A stretch of DNA of 64,000 nt, from contig NZ_CM001776.1 in assembly GCF_000332275.1 (NCBI RefSeq), forward strand, positions 2,252,789 through 2,316,788, given 5' to 3'. The stretch is from Synechococcus sp. PCC 7336. GTDB taxonomy: Bacteria > Cyanobacteriota > Cyanobacteriia > Thermostichales > PCC-7336. Under the pieces are notes generated by a model. It did not search any database. It saw nothing but the letters and a program-made list of their open reading frames with translations, and was not told where the DNA came from. Positions 36,849 to 46,290 of this stretch are shown here, piece by piece (the first letter of the stretch is position 1; every line of letters begins with the position of its first letter). The position numbers were made by a program, and so were the translations under genes.

Positions 36849-39344
36849 TCACTCAATCGGGGCGATCGCCTGTAATGCGCCATCGAGCTCTACCGCAATT
36901 CGCGGGGTTTGGAATGGGCCGTTCCAAACCTCAGTGATGACCCAATTGACAGGAAACGTAAAGGTATCCGTTAAGCGGGGACCGTCGGTGCGGCGGTAGA
37001 CCCCTTGAGTCAAGTAATTGCGGTTGGCTTGCTTGGGCTGGATGGCATCCGGTTGCTGCAGCCAATCCAGCAAAGGCAACTGAGGCGACAAACTCGGCCA
37101 CAAAGGGGTGGGAAATTGAGCGGCGACTTGGGCTAACCAGCGATCGCGATCGCCCGGATCGAGCCAAGCCCGCAGTAGTGCAATCTCTGGAGTCGCTGGT
37201 TGACTGGCCACGATTGCTGTCGCCGCCTCCACTTGGCCGCGTGCCGCTAGAATCAAAGCTTGCAGCAGAGGCTGTTCGCCTGCTTCGAGCAAACCCTCGG
37301 CACCCTCTAGATCCCCTCGCCACCAGCGCACCGCCGCCCAATTGTGGCGCAAGTAAGCCAACTGGGGATAGCGATCGATCGCGCCGGCGTAGGTGGCATC
37401 CAGCGAGTCGAGCAGTTGTGCGTAAGTCTCGGGCAGCAAGGCTTGCTGCCAGAGGGGACTACTGATGAGATGGGGGTGGCGCACGAGGTCCCGCACGAGG
37501 GGGGCGATCGCGCGATCGGTAGATTCGCCATTACCCAATCGCGCCAGCCCCAGCCCAGTTGCCAAGAGCGATCGGGCGGGATTGAGTTCTAAACTGCGCT
37601 GAAAGTGCTCGGCGGCCAAGGCGGGGCGCTGCGCCAATTGAAAATAGCCCAGATTCGTGTGCAGAAACTCGTCATTGGGCAAAATCTCTAACCCCCGCTC
37701 GAACCAAGCAATGGCCTCCTGCCGCTTCTGCACTTGGATGGCGGGATCGGAGATCTCGCTCGCCTGCCGGTTCGCGATCCATCCCGCTTGCACGGGGTAA
37801 AAAGGCTCCTGGGGAAAAATCTGGTGGGCTCTGTCTAGCTGAACTTGTGCGGTGGCAAAATCGTTGTCGAAATAGGCTTCTAGGCCCCGGCTGGAGGCGG
37901 ACCAAGCCCAGTAACGCGGTCCGATTGACGTTAGGGCGATCGCCAAAGCCACACACCCGATCGCCCCCACGGCCCGTTGCTGTCCGAGACTGCAGGCCGA
38001 TCTGCTCGATGGCGGTGCCATGCTGGCCAATCCTGCAATGGCGGCAATTAAATACAGGCTAATTGCGGGCACATCCAACTGATAGTCAGTCAGTGCCTGC
38101 ACCCCAAAGCCCAATAACCCCAAACTCAATCCTGCCGCCCAAGCGCGATCGCCGTCCCCCTCCAACTGCTGCCACTGACGAAAATATCTCCAGGCCACTC
38201 CGACCAGTACCGCCAGCCAAACGGCCACAACCAGTAACCCCATCCCCCCCAATTCAGCCATTAACTGCAAAGGAGTGCTGTGCAGGTGAAACATCGCCTG
38301 TGCTTCCAGTCCCGCCCAATCGGGGCGATAGGTGGAAAATACCCAGGCCGCCGTTCCCGGCCCCGTGCCCAATAGTGGATGGGCGGCCAAGATATCCCAA
38401 CTGGCCGCAGCAGCAATGGCGCGAAAAGAGAATGCATGTAGATTGCCGCTGGCGAGTGCGGTCAAGGTCACCTGCAAGCGCGGACTCGCAGCGGCCAGAG
38501 CGATCGTTCCTCCACTAAAACAGGCGATGGCGATCGCCCGCGATCGCCAACTGCGCAACCAGTGCCAAAGGGCAATTCCCAGTACCGCCAAGCAGGCAGC
38601 CAACAGCCCCAACCAACCGCCCCGCGATTGCGTACTCCACAGCGCCACCAGTTCCAGACCGCAGGTCAAGGCCCACCACCAGCGCCAGCGCGTCTGGCGC
38701 TGCAGCCATACTAAAGTGACCGTGCAAGGGAGCAGCAGTAACAGGAAACCGGCCACATAATTTTGATGGAATAGCGGCAAGGTGTTTTGGAGCTCGAAGC
38801 TGCCGAAATTGAATTGGGCTGCCAATCCCAATTGCTCGAAACGCTGGATCTGATTCAGCTTGGGAAGAACAACCTGGCCGATCCACAGGGTCAGGCTTTC
38901 GAGCGAAAACACGAACCCCAGCCAGCCCGTTGCCTTTAACATCCACAAGCGGTGCAGTGGCGATCGCAGCCATTGCACCAAGCCATATAACACCATCAAG
39001 TGCAAAACAAATTGGGCCACATACCAGCTCCCCTGGGTCGGCCATTGCGAAGTGACGGTCGAGGCGATCGTGGCGATCGCGCTCAACGCTACGGCCCCAT
39101 CCAGACCCAATCCCAACCCCCTGGCCGGAGTCGCTCGCCACCACTGCAGCAATCCCCACAGCGCCCCACAGGCCAGCCCCCCCAACCAAAGGGGCGCGAA
39201 CGGCCAAGCCACGATCTGCAAAACGCTATTGGGCAATAACGTAAAGACCGCATAGATCGCAAAGGCGATCGCCCCCAAAAGCTGACCCGAGGAGCTCGGA
39301 TCGGATGTTTCGCCATCCGATCGCTCGGACTTGGAGGTCTCCAT
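36849..39344 (-). CDS. O-antigen ligase/polymerase-type membrane protein with TPR repeats
   Basis: 831 residues. The first 480 residues have about 10-12 transmembrane helices, with a Wzy/WaaL-type motif region (LWSTQSRGGWLGLLAACLA, HPLLGTGPGTAAW, HLHSTPLQLMAELGGMGLL). The C-terminal 330 residues contain TPR-like repeats (NDEFLHTNLGYFQLAQRP, AEHFQRSLELNP). It belongs to the O-antigen ligase superfamily; IctB-like assignments in cyanobacteria are misleading. Likely polymerises or ligates the surface polysaccharide. Its ATG overlaps the stop of the upstream priming transferase by one base (TAATG). Confidence 0.85.
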   Translation of the reverse strand: METSKSERSDGETSDPSSSGQLLGAIAFAIYAVFTLLPNSVLQIVAWPFAPLWLGGLACGALWGLLQWWRATPARGLGLGLDGAVALSAIATIASTVTSQWPTQGSWYVAQFVLHLMVLYGLVQWLRSPLHRLWMLKATGWLGFVFSLESLTLWIGQVVLPKLNQIQRFEQLGLAAQFNFGSFELQNTLPLFHQNYVAGFLLLLLPCTVTLVWLQRQTRWRWWWALTCGLELVALWSTQSRGGWLGLLAACLAVLGIALWHWLRSWRSRAIAIACFSGGTIALAAASPRLQVTLTALASGNLHAFSFRAIAAAASWDILAAHPLLGTGPGTAAWVFSTYRPDWAGLEAQAMFHLHSTPLQLMAELGGMGLLVVAVWLAVLVGVAWRYFRQWQQLEGDGDRAWAAGLSLGLLGFGVQALTDYQLDVPAISLYLIAAIAGLASMAPPSSRSACSLGQQRAVGAIGCVALAIALTSIGPRYWAWSASSRGLEAYFDNDFATAQVQLDRAHQIFPQEPFYPVQAGWIANRQASEISDPAIQVQKRQEAIAWFERGLEILPNDEFLHTNLGYFQLAQRPALAAEHFQRSLELNPARSLLATGLGLARLGNGESTDRAIAPLVRDLVRHPHLISSPLWQQALLPETYAQLLDSLDATYAGAIDRYPQLAYLRHNWAAVRWWRGDLEGAEGLLEAGEQPLLQALILAARGQVEAATAIVASQPATPEIALLRAWLDPGDRDRWLAQVAAQFPTPLWPSLSPQLPLLDWLQQPDAIQPKQANRNYLTQGVYRRTDGPRLTDTFTFPVNWVITEVWNGPFQTPRIAVELDGALQAIAPIE

Positions 39345-40846
39345 TAATAAGCGCCCTTACCCGACAGCACGACCCAGACCGTTAACCACAGTAGACGAAT
39401 ATCTAACCCTAACGACCACTGTTGAATGTATTCGAGATCCAGGGCCATGGCATCGTCAAAATCCAGGGCTTGGCCGCGCCCTCTGACCTGCCACAAACCG
39501 GTAATGCCCGGTAAAACTTGATGGCGGGCGTGATGCCACGGCTGAAAGCGCTTGACATCGCGCAAGGGCAACGGCCTCGGTCCCACCAAGCTCATCTCTC
39601 CCCGCAGAACGTTCCACAACTGCGGCAATTCATCTAGGCTGGTGCGGCGCAACCAACTGCCCGCCCGGGTAATGCGCGGATCGCGCTTTATTTTGAATAA
39701 AATCCCGTCTGGACTGGCATTGCGGGCTTCCAACTGCTGCTGGCGTTGCTCGGCGTCGATCGCCATCGTGCGGAATTTGACAATCTTAAAGGGCCGATCG
39801 CTCAGTCCCACCCGCTGCTGTCGAAACAGGATGGGGCCTGGGGAATCGAGCCGAATCCAGACGGCGATCGCGATCAATAGGGGGGCCAGCAAAAAACACA
39901 AAACAGTTGCCGCACAGACATCAAATACCCGCTTGACCCAAAAATCCAGCCCCGACAAAATCGGTGGGATGAATTCTACGGTTTGCACGCCACCAAAACT
40001 GCGATTGCGGGCACTGGGATGCTTGGGGCGCAAGCCCTGCGGTACAATCCTGACCACTTTACCCAAGCCGCGTAACTGCCACAGTTCGGCGGGCGTCATC
40101 CGCTGATAGCAAGACTCGCTCACATGCAGCTCGCGAGCTCCGCTGACCTGCAATTGTTGCCACAGTTCTGCCACCGTTGCCACCGCCAAAATTTTGCCCA
40201 GATGGCTGTCTTGCCCTCCTGTCTCGACGGGCAATCGGTCTGATTTGCGGCTGCGCCGGGGGGCGATTTGAGCTTTTACCACTCGATAGCCCGATTTCAA
40301 CTGCCATCCTTGGCGAATCTCCCGCACTTCATCAGCATGGGCCAGCAACAGTACCGGAACCGTTGCCTTATCCCGTCGCCACAAGCTCTCCACCAATCGA
40401 TGGGCAATCCAGCGATTGCAGAGGGTGAATCCCGTCGAACCTACCCAGGCGATCGCAAACAGCGATCGCGGCAGCCCGTCCGCACTGCGGTACATAAAAG
40501 CAACCAAGAGGACGGTCAAGAACACCAACGCCGTCGTTCGCAGTTGCTTGCCTACATCGCGCCAACCATCTCCATAGCGGTACAGTCCGGCCGCCGTACT
40601 CAGCACGATCTGCAACACCAGGGCAATCCAATACAGTCCCACATCTGGCCCCAGCGCCCAAATCCGTACAAACGCAGCCGGATCGCGGAAGGCAAACCAT
40701 TCCGCCCCTTTCCAGGCGATCGCCAATCCCGCCACATCAGCCAGCAATAGACCCAGCATCGAGCCATTCTGCAGCGAGATCGTGCGCAAGTAGGGCACCC
40801 GCAAGTCTGCGCGATTCAGAGCTGGTGAAGGGAGGGATTCGTGCAT
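39344..40846 (-). CDS. Undecaprenyl-phosphate sugar phosphotransferase (WbaP/exopolysaccharide type)
   Basis: 500 residues from ATG 40846 (MHESLPSP); the open frame extends 51 codons upstream but would then run into the tagA/wecG-like gene. The N-terminal half has about four membrane helices and a CoA-binding-like domain. The C-terminal catalytic domain has KRVFDVCAATVLCFLL, FKIVKFRTM, RTSLDELPQLWNVLRGEMSL and VGPRPLP, hallmarks of polyprenyl glycosylphosphotransferases. It places the first sugar-1-phosphate on undecaprenyl phosphate, the initiating step of exopolysaccharide repeat synthesis. Translationally coupled to the ligase gene downstream. Confidence 0.95.
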   Translation of the reverse strand: MHESLPSPALNRADLRVPYLRTISLQNGSMLGLLLADVAGLAIAWKGAEWFAFRDPAAFVRIWALGPDVGLYWIALVLQIVLSTAAGLYRYGDGWRDVGKQLRTTALVFLTVLLVAFMYRSADGLPRSLFAIAWVGSTGFTLCNRWIAHRLVESLWRRDKATVPVLLLAHADEVREIRQGWQLKSGYRVVKAQIAPRRSRKSDRLPVETGGQDSHLGKILAVATVAELWQQLQVSGARELHVSESCYQRMTPAELWQLRGLGKVVRIVPQGLRPKHPSARNRSFGGVQTVEFIPPILSGLDFWVKRVFDVCAATVLCFLLAPLLIAIAVWIRLDSPGPILFRQQRVGLSDRPFKIVKFRTMAIDAEQRQQQLEARNASPDGILFKIKRDPRITRAGSWLRRTSLDELPQLWNVLRGEMSLVGPRPLPLRDVKRFQPWHHARHQVLPGITGLWQVRGRGQALDFDDAMALDLEYIQQWSLGLDIRLLWLTVWVVLSGKGAY

Positions 40847-40928
40847 GGATATCGGGGCATTGTGACGGCGATCGCTCGTCTGTATACCCGTAAGATGCCC
40901 GCACTCCGAGCAATCTTTGACACTGAAT

Positions 40929-41720
40929 CTAGCTCGGGTCGGACGGGTTTGACGGCCTCCAGACCTGCTGGAGCAATTGCAATGCAAACAGAATCGCAAA
41001 GGCTGGATTGTTAATCAGATACCGTTTCCACAACCGTCGGGGCTCTGCCCACAGCCGAAATAGCCATTCCAGCCCCCAAGACATCATCCAGCGGGGTGCT
41101 TGAGTCACTTCGCCACTGTGAAAACTAAATGCTGCCCCCACCCCAATCGCCACAGCTTGCAACTTGCCTTTCTGTCGGGCCATCCACTCCTCTTGTTTCG
41201 GGCAGCCCAACCCCACAAAGACGACCCCTGCCCCCGATGCGTGAATTCTGGCAATATCCTCTGCCTCTTCCTCTGGTGCGAGGGGCCGAAATGGGGGTGA
41301 ATGGGAGCCTGCTATGACTAGGGAGGGAAAACGCTGCCTGAGAGTATCTTGCAACTGTCGCAACATAGTTTCGGTGCCGCCATAGAGATAGATCGACAGC
41401 TTTTCGCTCTCAGCTCGCGCACACCAAGCGAGCATCAGGTCTGGGCCATAGACCCGCTGTTGTTTTCGCACTCCTAACAACCGCATTGCCCAAACCAATG
41501 GCATACCGTCTGGAGTGACTAATGAAGCTTGCTGGATAACCTCTCGATAGTTTGCATCCCAGTAGGCCGTCATGACAACATGGACATTGGCAGCAACAAC
41601 GTAGCAGGACTCTTGGTTTGAGACCCAGGTTGAAATGCGATCGCAAGCATCCTCATAACTCGTCGCATGGACAAATGTTGAAAGAATATATCGAGCCGAA
41701 AAGATATTATTAGCAAGCAT
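40929..41720 (-). CDS. WecG/TagA/CpsF-family glycosyltransferase
   Basis: 263 residues from ATG 41720 (MLANNIFSARYI); the frame reaches 41813 but the extra 31 residues are AT-rich and unlike the family. GT26 domain: the Asn/His motif VAANVHVVMTAYWD, VTPDGMPLVWAMRLLG with the catalytic Asp, and FVGLGCPKQEEWMARQ near the C terminus. It adds the second sugar (N-acetylmannosamine-type or similar) to a lipid-linked monosaccharide. Upstream of the priming transferase with 82 bp between. Confidence 0.9.
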   Translation of the reverse strand: MLANNIFSARYILSTFVHATSYEDACDRISTWVSNQESCYVVAANVHVVMTAYWDANYREVIQQASLVTPDGMPLVWAMRLLGVRKQQRVYGPDLMLAWCARAESEKLSIYLYGGTETMLRQLQDTLRQRFPSLVIAGSHSPPFRPLAPEEEAEDIARIHASGAGVVFVGLGCPKQEEWMARQKGKLQAVAIGVGAAFSFHSGEVTQAPRWMMSWGLEWLFRLWAEPRRLWKRYLINNPAFAILFALQLLQQVWRPSNPSDPS

Positions 41721-41831
41721 TTTGGTCAGGCAAACAATGCATACATAAACTTCAATACTTTTCTGTCTGTCTATATTAAAATATTCCATCTCAAAGTTTT
41801 TTCCATAACTCAATCTAGCCCAAAAGAGACT

Positions 41832-42764
41832 TCATCTTCTCTGTTGAGCATAATGTGCAAGCCCAGCAAGAATGAAAGAAGGGATAATCAGCGCTACTAT
41901 AGTAGAAAATCGAAAATCTCCCTGCCTCACACGTCGAAATAAATGACGAGAAAACTCCTTAACCTGAGATTTATGATTGAGCCATTTACTTCCCAGCAAG
42001 AGTAATTCGTAAGCTCGATATTCTAGCCCTACATGACGATAGATGGATAAATGTTCTTTGGCAAGCTCGTACCAAGCAAGGGGCGTAACTCGACGGCTGT
42101 TTTTCCCCAGATACTTTCGCCAAGCGTAGATCGGCTCTGATACAGAATAGTAGGGGCAATCTGATGCAAGCACCCGCATCCAAAATTCAACATCGTGAAG
42201 GGATTTAATCCCAAAACTTGCTTTATATCCACCCATAGATTCCCAGAGGGAGCGTCGGAGTGGAGTCGTACCAATGAGCTTCCAATTGGAACTCAGTGAG
42301 CAGGGCTTTGACTTGAGCATTGTCTGCAGCGAGATATCGCCAGGATAAATCTGGACTGCTGGAGAATCAACTCGATCTTGACGCAGATAGCTGCCGTAAA
42401 TAAATCCTGCATCTGGATGAGCGTGGAATGCATGAAATACGATCTCTAATGCCTGCCTGGGTAGTACATCATCAGCATCTAAAGGAACTATAACATTTCC
42501 CTGTGCAGCTTTAAATCCATCATTTCTAGCTTCTGAAGTGCCACCATTCTGCTGTCTCCAGACAACTCGAACTTGGGGTTCTACATCTAATTGCTGACAA
42601 ACCTGATTTGTTTCTATGTCTGTGGAGGCATCATTCACCAAAATAATTTCTTGAGCAGGAAATGACTGCTGATGAATACTTTCAATTGCATCCAGAATTA
42701 GTTTACCTTCTGAATAACAAGTAATTACGACACTAATATCATTCACCTTGATTGCCCAAGCCAT
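41832..42764 (-). CDS. GT2-family glycosyltransferase
   Basis: 310 residues. Catalytic GT-A core: ISVVITCYSEGKLILDAIES, LVNDASTD, GGTSEARNDGF, PLDADDVLPRQ with the metal-binding D-x-D region, and a later SLHDVEFWMRVLA acceptor segment. A C-terminal hydrophobic stretch (about 285-303) suggests membrane attachment. It starts 1 bp after the upstream GT2 gene ends. Sugar specificity unknown. Confidence 0.88.
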   Translation of the reverse strand: MAWAIKVNDISVVITCYSEGKLILDAIESIHQQSFPAQEIILVNDASTDIETNQVCQQLDVEPQVRVVWRQQNGGTSEARNDGFKAAQGNVIVPLDADDVLPRQALEIVFHAFHAHPDAGFIYGSYLRQDRVDSPAVQIYPGDISLQTMLKSKPCSLSSNWKLIGTTPLRRSLWESMGGYKASFGIKSLHDVEFWMRVLASDCPYYSVSEPIYAWRKYLGKNSRRVTPLAWYELAKEHLSIYRHVGLEYRAYELLLLGSKWLNHKSQVKEFSRHLFRRVRQGDFRFSTIVALIIPSFILAGLAHYAQQRR

Positions 42765-42765
42765 A

Positions 42766-43674
42766 TTATGAATTCAAAGCTCTTAAATAGCTAATACCCC
42801 ATTTTCTCAAAGTGAGAGGGACAAATCTGAGAAGAGAAATGGCCAAAAGAGAGGAATACTTTTTGACAAACATCACTAGACCCCAGTAGCTATATGCTTC
42901 CCAGTTAAGCTGCCACCAAACACGCCAACTCAAACCAGAATGGGGAGTGAACACAAGTTTGAGTAACCTAAGGGGGCCTCCTGCACATAAGAGCCAATCA
43001 CTCGGATAGAGTGTTGCTTCGCCAGCGGTATTGTAAGTTGATGTTCGTGTATCTAAAAATAAGCTAAACCCAGCCTTCTTGGCTCTAATCAAAAATAAAG
43101 AATCTCCTCCATAATGAGGTGTCAACTGGGGATTTGGATAGCCAATTATCTCAACAACAGATCGAGGTATACAAACTAAGTTACCACTCAACAAATCGCA
43201 GGGTAAAACTTGATTGGGTTCGGGTTGGATAAGACGAAAGCCACGCCAAGTTTTAACTTTTCCCCCAAATACTAATTTTTTAGGCTCCTCGGCTTCAAAG
43301 CCCTGGCAACCAACTATTGCGTTTGGATGTGATTGACAGAATTCCACTAAACCATCAATCGATCCAGGGGAGACTTGGCAGTCATCGTTTAACCAAACAA
43401 AAAAATCGGCACCGCGATCGCGAGCATATTGCATCCCCAGAGCAACGGCACCGGTCCACCAGAGGTTGCCATCCCCCTGCAGTACTGTAACAGATGGATA
43501 GGCAGCGCGGATAGCATTCAATGTACCATCAGTAGAGCCATCGTCTATAACAACAATGGAAAAATTTGAATATGATTGCTGGTGAAGACGATTGAGGCAA
43601 TTTAGGGTAGTTATTTTACGATCATGAACTGGAATCAGGATAAATACTGAAGAATCTATAGCATCTATAGTCAT
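42766..43674 (-). CDS. GT2-family glycosyltransferase (rhamnosyltransferase-like)
   Basis: 302 residues. FILIPVHDRKITTLNCLNRL, VIDDGSTDGT, GNLWWTGAVALG and VWLNDDCQV form the nucleotide-sugar and metal sites. HYGGDSLFLIRAKKAG is the acceptor-side acidic motif. The GNLWWTGA segment is typical of a rhamnosyl- or related transferase subgroup. Next gene of the leftward cluster, 99 bp below the GT4 gene's stop. Confidence 0.85.
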   Translation of the reverse strand: MTIDAIDSSVFILIPVHDRKITTLNCLNRLHQQSYSNFSIVVIDDGSTDGTLNAIRAAYPSVTVLQGDGNLWWTGAVALGMQYARDRGADFFVWLNDDCQVSPGSIDGLVEFCQSHPNAIVGCQGFEAEEPKKLVFGGKVKTWRGFRLIQPEPNQVLPCDLLSGNLVCIPRSVVEIIGYPNPQLTPHYGGDSLFLIRAKKAGFSLFLDTRTSTYNTAGEATLYPSDWLLCAGGPLRLLKLVFTPHSGLSWRVWWQLNWEAYSYWGLVMFVKKYSSLLAISLLRFVPLTLRKWGISYLRALNS

Positions 43675-43773
43675 GGGTTTGCTAGAGAGAGGAATGAAGA
43701 ATTACTAGATCTATACTTCTATCGTGCCCTTTATTTCTCTCACAGAAATGGTGGCCGGATCTCCTTACTGCAA

Positions 43774-45006
43774 TCAGGATTCCCTAAAATCGGCCAAAAT
43801 CTCTCTGTATAAGTTTATATAGCGCTCAGCCTGCAACTCAATGGAATATTCCTCGACGGCAATCGTCCGGCAGTGCTCGGCCATCTTTTGGCGCAGGGAA
43901 TCATCTTCGAGGAGTTCGACAATTTTAGTAGCAAAGTCGGCAGGATCTTCAGGCTGGGCAAGCAATCCTGTAATTCCAGGCCGCACTAGTTCGGCTACGC
44001 CTCCTACAGAAAAGGAAACCATGGGGGTTCCACAGGCCATGCTTTCCTGTAACACAATCGGTAGGTTGTCGGCACGAGTAGGGAAAACGAACAGGTCGGC
44101 AGCAGAATAGGCCAGAGCTTTATGGCGATCGCCATCAATATAGCCCAATGGCATCGCTGGAATATCGGCGTAAGCAGCCAGGGCTTCACCGCCTTCTCCC
44201 ATTGTCATTAAGACTAAGTCGGACTTAAGAGCATCAGGCAGCTTTTGCAGAGCAGCCACAAGTAAATCGGCACCCTTGCGGCTGTCATTGAAACTTTGTG
44301 CAGTAAAGAATAGTACTTTTTTGTTGGCAGGCAATCCCAGAGTAGTACGACAAACCTGTCGATCGAGGGGCTGATAGATACTGATATCTAGACCATTAGG
44401 GATATAGTGGATAGAAAAATGACTTAGGAAGCTCTGGCGAGCCAAATTGGCAAGCCACTGACTAGGGGTAACAATAGTGAGGTTAGAGTGCTTGAAAACC
44501 CAACGTTTGATCTTCCACCCTAGGGCTGTACTATCACGAGGAATAGCAGGATAAGTATTGAGATGAGGGCATTGACCACAGCCTATTTTCCAGCGATCGC
44601 ACTCAAAACTATAAGCACAATGGCCGGTAAAACTCCACATATCGTGGAGAGTAAACACAGCACATTTATGTGCAGTCAGATTGGGTAATGCCAAATAATT
44701 AAAATATCCTCCATGCAAATTATGAAAATTGAGGATATCAGCTTCTTTATAGATAGGGTATCTACTGACACTAAAAGTGCTAGCTATATTAATATAGTTC
44801 AAGCCAAATAGCCAAAACAAGCGAGAGCTTAGCTTTTCTACAAGGCGAAGTCTTTTAAATAGAAAAATATTAGGATCGGGTGATTTAGAAACATCTGCAA
44901 GAATACTTGAATTTATACCTTTTTCAGCCAAGCAATGATGTAATCGATAAGCGGCGATCGCGGCCCCTCCAATCATGTCAGCTTGGTTAAAATGAAGGAC
45001 TTTCAT
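43774..45006 (-). CDS. GT4-family glycosyltransferase
   Basis: 410 residues, GT-B fold. N-terminal acceptor domain with VLHFNQADMIGGAAIAAYRL; TIVTPSQWLANLAR; then the donor domain with PNGLDISIYQP, FNDSRKGADLLVAAL and ADNLPIVLQESMACGTPMVSF-type E-x7-E motif. HNLHGGYFNYLALPN is typical of a subgroup that transfers onto polysaccharide chains. A few HIP1 octamers are still seen in this gene, near 44,130, 44,594 and 44,957. It follows the methyltransferase gene by 4 bp. Confidence 0.9.
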   Translation of the reverse strand: MKVLHFNQADMIGGAAIAAYRLHHCLAEKGINSSILADVSKSPDPNIFLFKRLRLVEKLSSRLFWLFGLNYINIASTFSVSRYPIYKEADILNFHNLHGGYFNYLALPNLTAHKCAVFTLHDMWSFTGHCAYSFECDRWKIGCGQCPHLNTYPAIPRDSTALGWKIKRWVFKHSNLTIVTPSQWLANLARQSFLSHFSIHYIPNGLDISIYQPLDRQVCRTTLGLPANKKVLFFTAQSFNDSRKGADLLVAALQKLPDALKSDLVLMTMGEGGEALAAYADIPAMPLGYIDGDRHKALAYSAADLFVFPTRADNLPIVLQESMACGTPMVSFSVGGVAELVRPGITGLLAQPEDPADFATKIVELLEDDSLRQKMAEHCRTIAVEEYSIELQAERYINLYREILADFRES

Positions 45007-45010
45007 AGGA

Positions 45011-45913
45011 TCAGTTTTTAAATGTATCGAGAGTTTTGCGCTTTAGCTTAACAAAACTCTTGTAGGGATATTTAATAAAATTTTGAGTTCTTTCCATCCA
45101 GAGTAAGGTTAAGTATCTAAATTCATAAAATCCAAAAAGACGCTTCGATCTAGCCTCTTCTCGTCTAATGTTCTTCCAATCAAATTTCAATACAGATTCT
45201 TTCCGATAAACCGTGATATAATTGTTTTGTAGACCTTGAATCTTTTTGAGCCCCATCAGATGCGCAAATCTATTAAAAGTGTGTCTGAGATGAAAGGTAC
45301 AAGGTAAATGGCATTTAATAGATGGGAAGAAATGATTTGCCATTAGCAAATAGCCTCCAATATCTACTAGATCGATCATCTCAGCAAATAGCTTGAGTGG
45401 GTCGGAAACATGTTCCAATACATCGGTACAAATAAGGCAGTCATATTGTGAAGATACTTCACTGACGAATTTTATGTTTTGATAGGCAGATGACTTACTT
45501 AATGAATACTGGCTGGGGAAAGGCTCATATACATCAATACTCAAATGAGGACTATCTTTCGCCATCATACGAGCAAGTGTTGCTACACCACCACCAAAAT
45601 CCAACACCTTAGATATTTGGTAGCAATTAGAAATCCAGGTAACAATAGCCTGTCTGTGCTCTAAAGAAAGCTGATGACTCTCTATGAAAAGACCATTCAG
45701 AAGCCAAACTGGATGTTGATAATACTGTTCAATTTTTTCTATATCTAAATTCTTGTTATCACATTGCATCTCATCCCAGACGATATCCATTAGACACCAT
45801 AACTGTTGTAGATCGACTTCACCTGACATCAATGAAAATAGCCTTGTAAGCTCAGCCAGTTCTGACTTTGAGATATAAGATAAATCTTCTGCAGATAAGG
45901 ATTCAAGTTTCAT
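45011..45913 (-). CDS. Class I SAM-dependent methyltransferase
   Basis: 300 residues from ATG 45913; a TTG at 45955 is possible. The SAM-binding motif VLDFGGGVATLARMMA (motif I), the IDVYEPFP acidic motif II and LICTDVLEHVSDP are clear. The N-terminal 100 residues are a helical domain without a recognised match. It probably methylates a sugar of the polysaccharide, given its cluster position. AT-rich, no HIP1 octamer. Confidence 0.85.
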   Translation of the reverse strand: MKLESLSAEDLSYISKSELAELTRLFSLMSGEVDLQQLWCLMDIVWDEMQCDNKNLDIEKIEQYYQHPVWLLNGLFIESHQLSLEHRQAIVTWISNCYQISKVLDFGGGVATLARMMAKDSPHLSIDVYEPFPSQYSLSKSSAYQNIKFVSEVSSQYDCLICTDVLEHVSDPLKLFAEMIDLVDIGGYLLMANHFFPSIKCHLPCTFHLRHTFNRFAHLMGLKKIQGLQNNYITVYRKESVLKFDWKNIRREEARSKRLFGFYEFRYLTLLWMERTQNFIKYPYKSFVKLKRKTLDTFKN

Positions 45914-46290
45914 TACTACATCGGCTCTACAGTTTGTGATAAATTCGGCAAACAATTAGACGGTGGCTTAACAGTTTTGCTTTATCAGACTTGATACTCA
46001 GGTCACGATCTTGAAGATACCGAAAACCCTGTCTATAAAAACTTACATACTCTTGCTTCAATAGAAACAGTTATTGGGAACATCATTTTAATCCTGGCGA
46101 GGGGTGTTGAGAGATTTTCAGATAAGTATCAGACAGGTAAATCATTATAGCATCTTCGGCAAATCTCAAGCATCCTTTGTCATTCACAAAGTACCTCCAG
46201 AAAAGAAAGGGGGATGCTGGTTGAAAAATCTGCCTTCGACTTTGCTCAGCCAGCAGGAGTCGTGAGACGAGCACGGAAAATCTTATTTCA
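45914..46290. other. AT-rich spacer inside the polysaccharide cluster
   Basis: About 375 bp without a credible gene. A 63-codon minus-strand frame (46083-46274) with no homology I recognise is the longest; it may be a remnant of a deleted gene (FRFAEDAIMIYLSDTYLK-like segment). The compositional shift continues from the neighbouring genes. Confidence 0.45.
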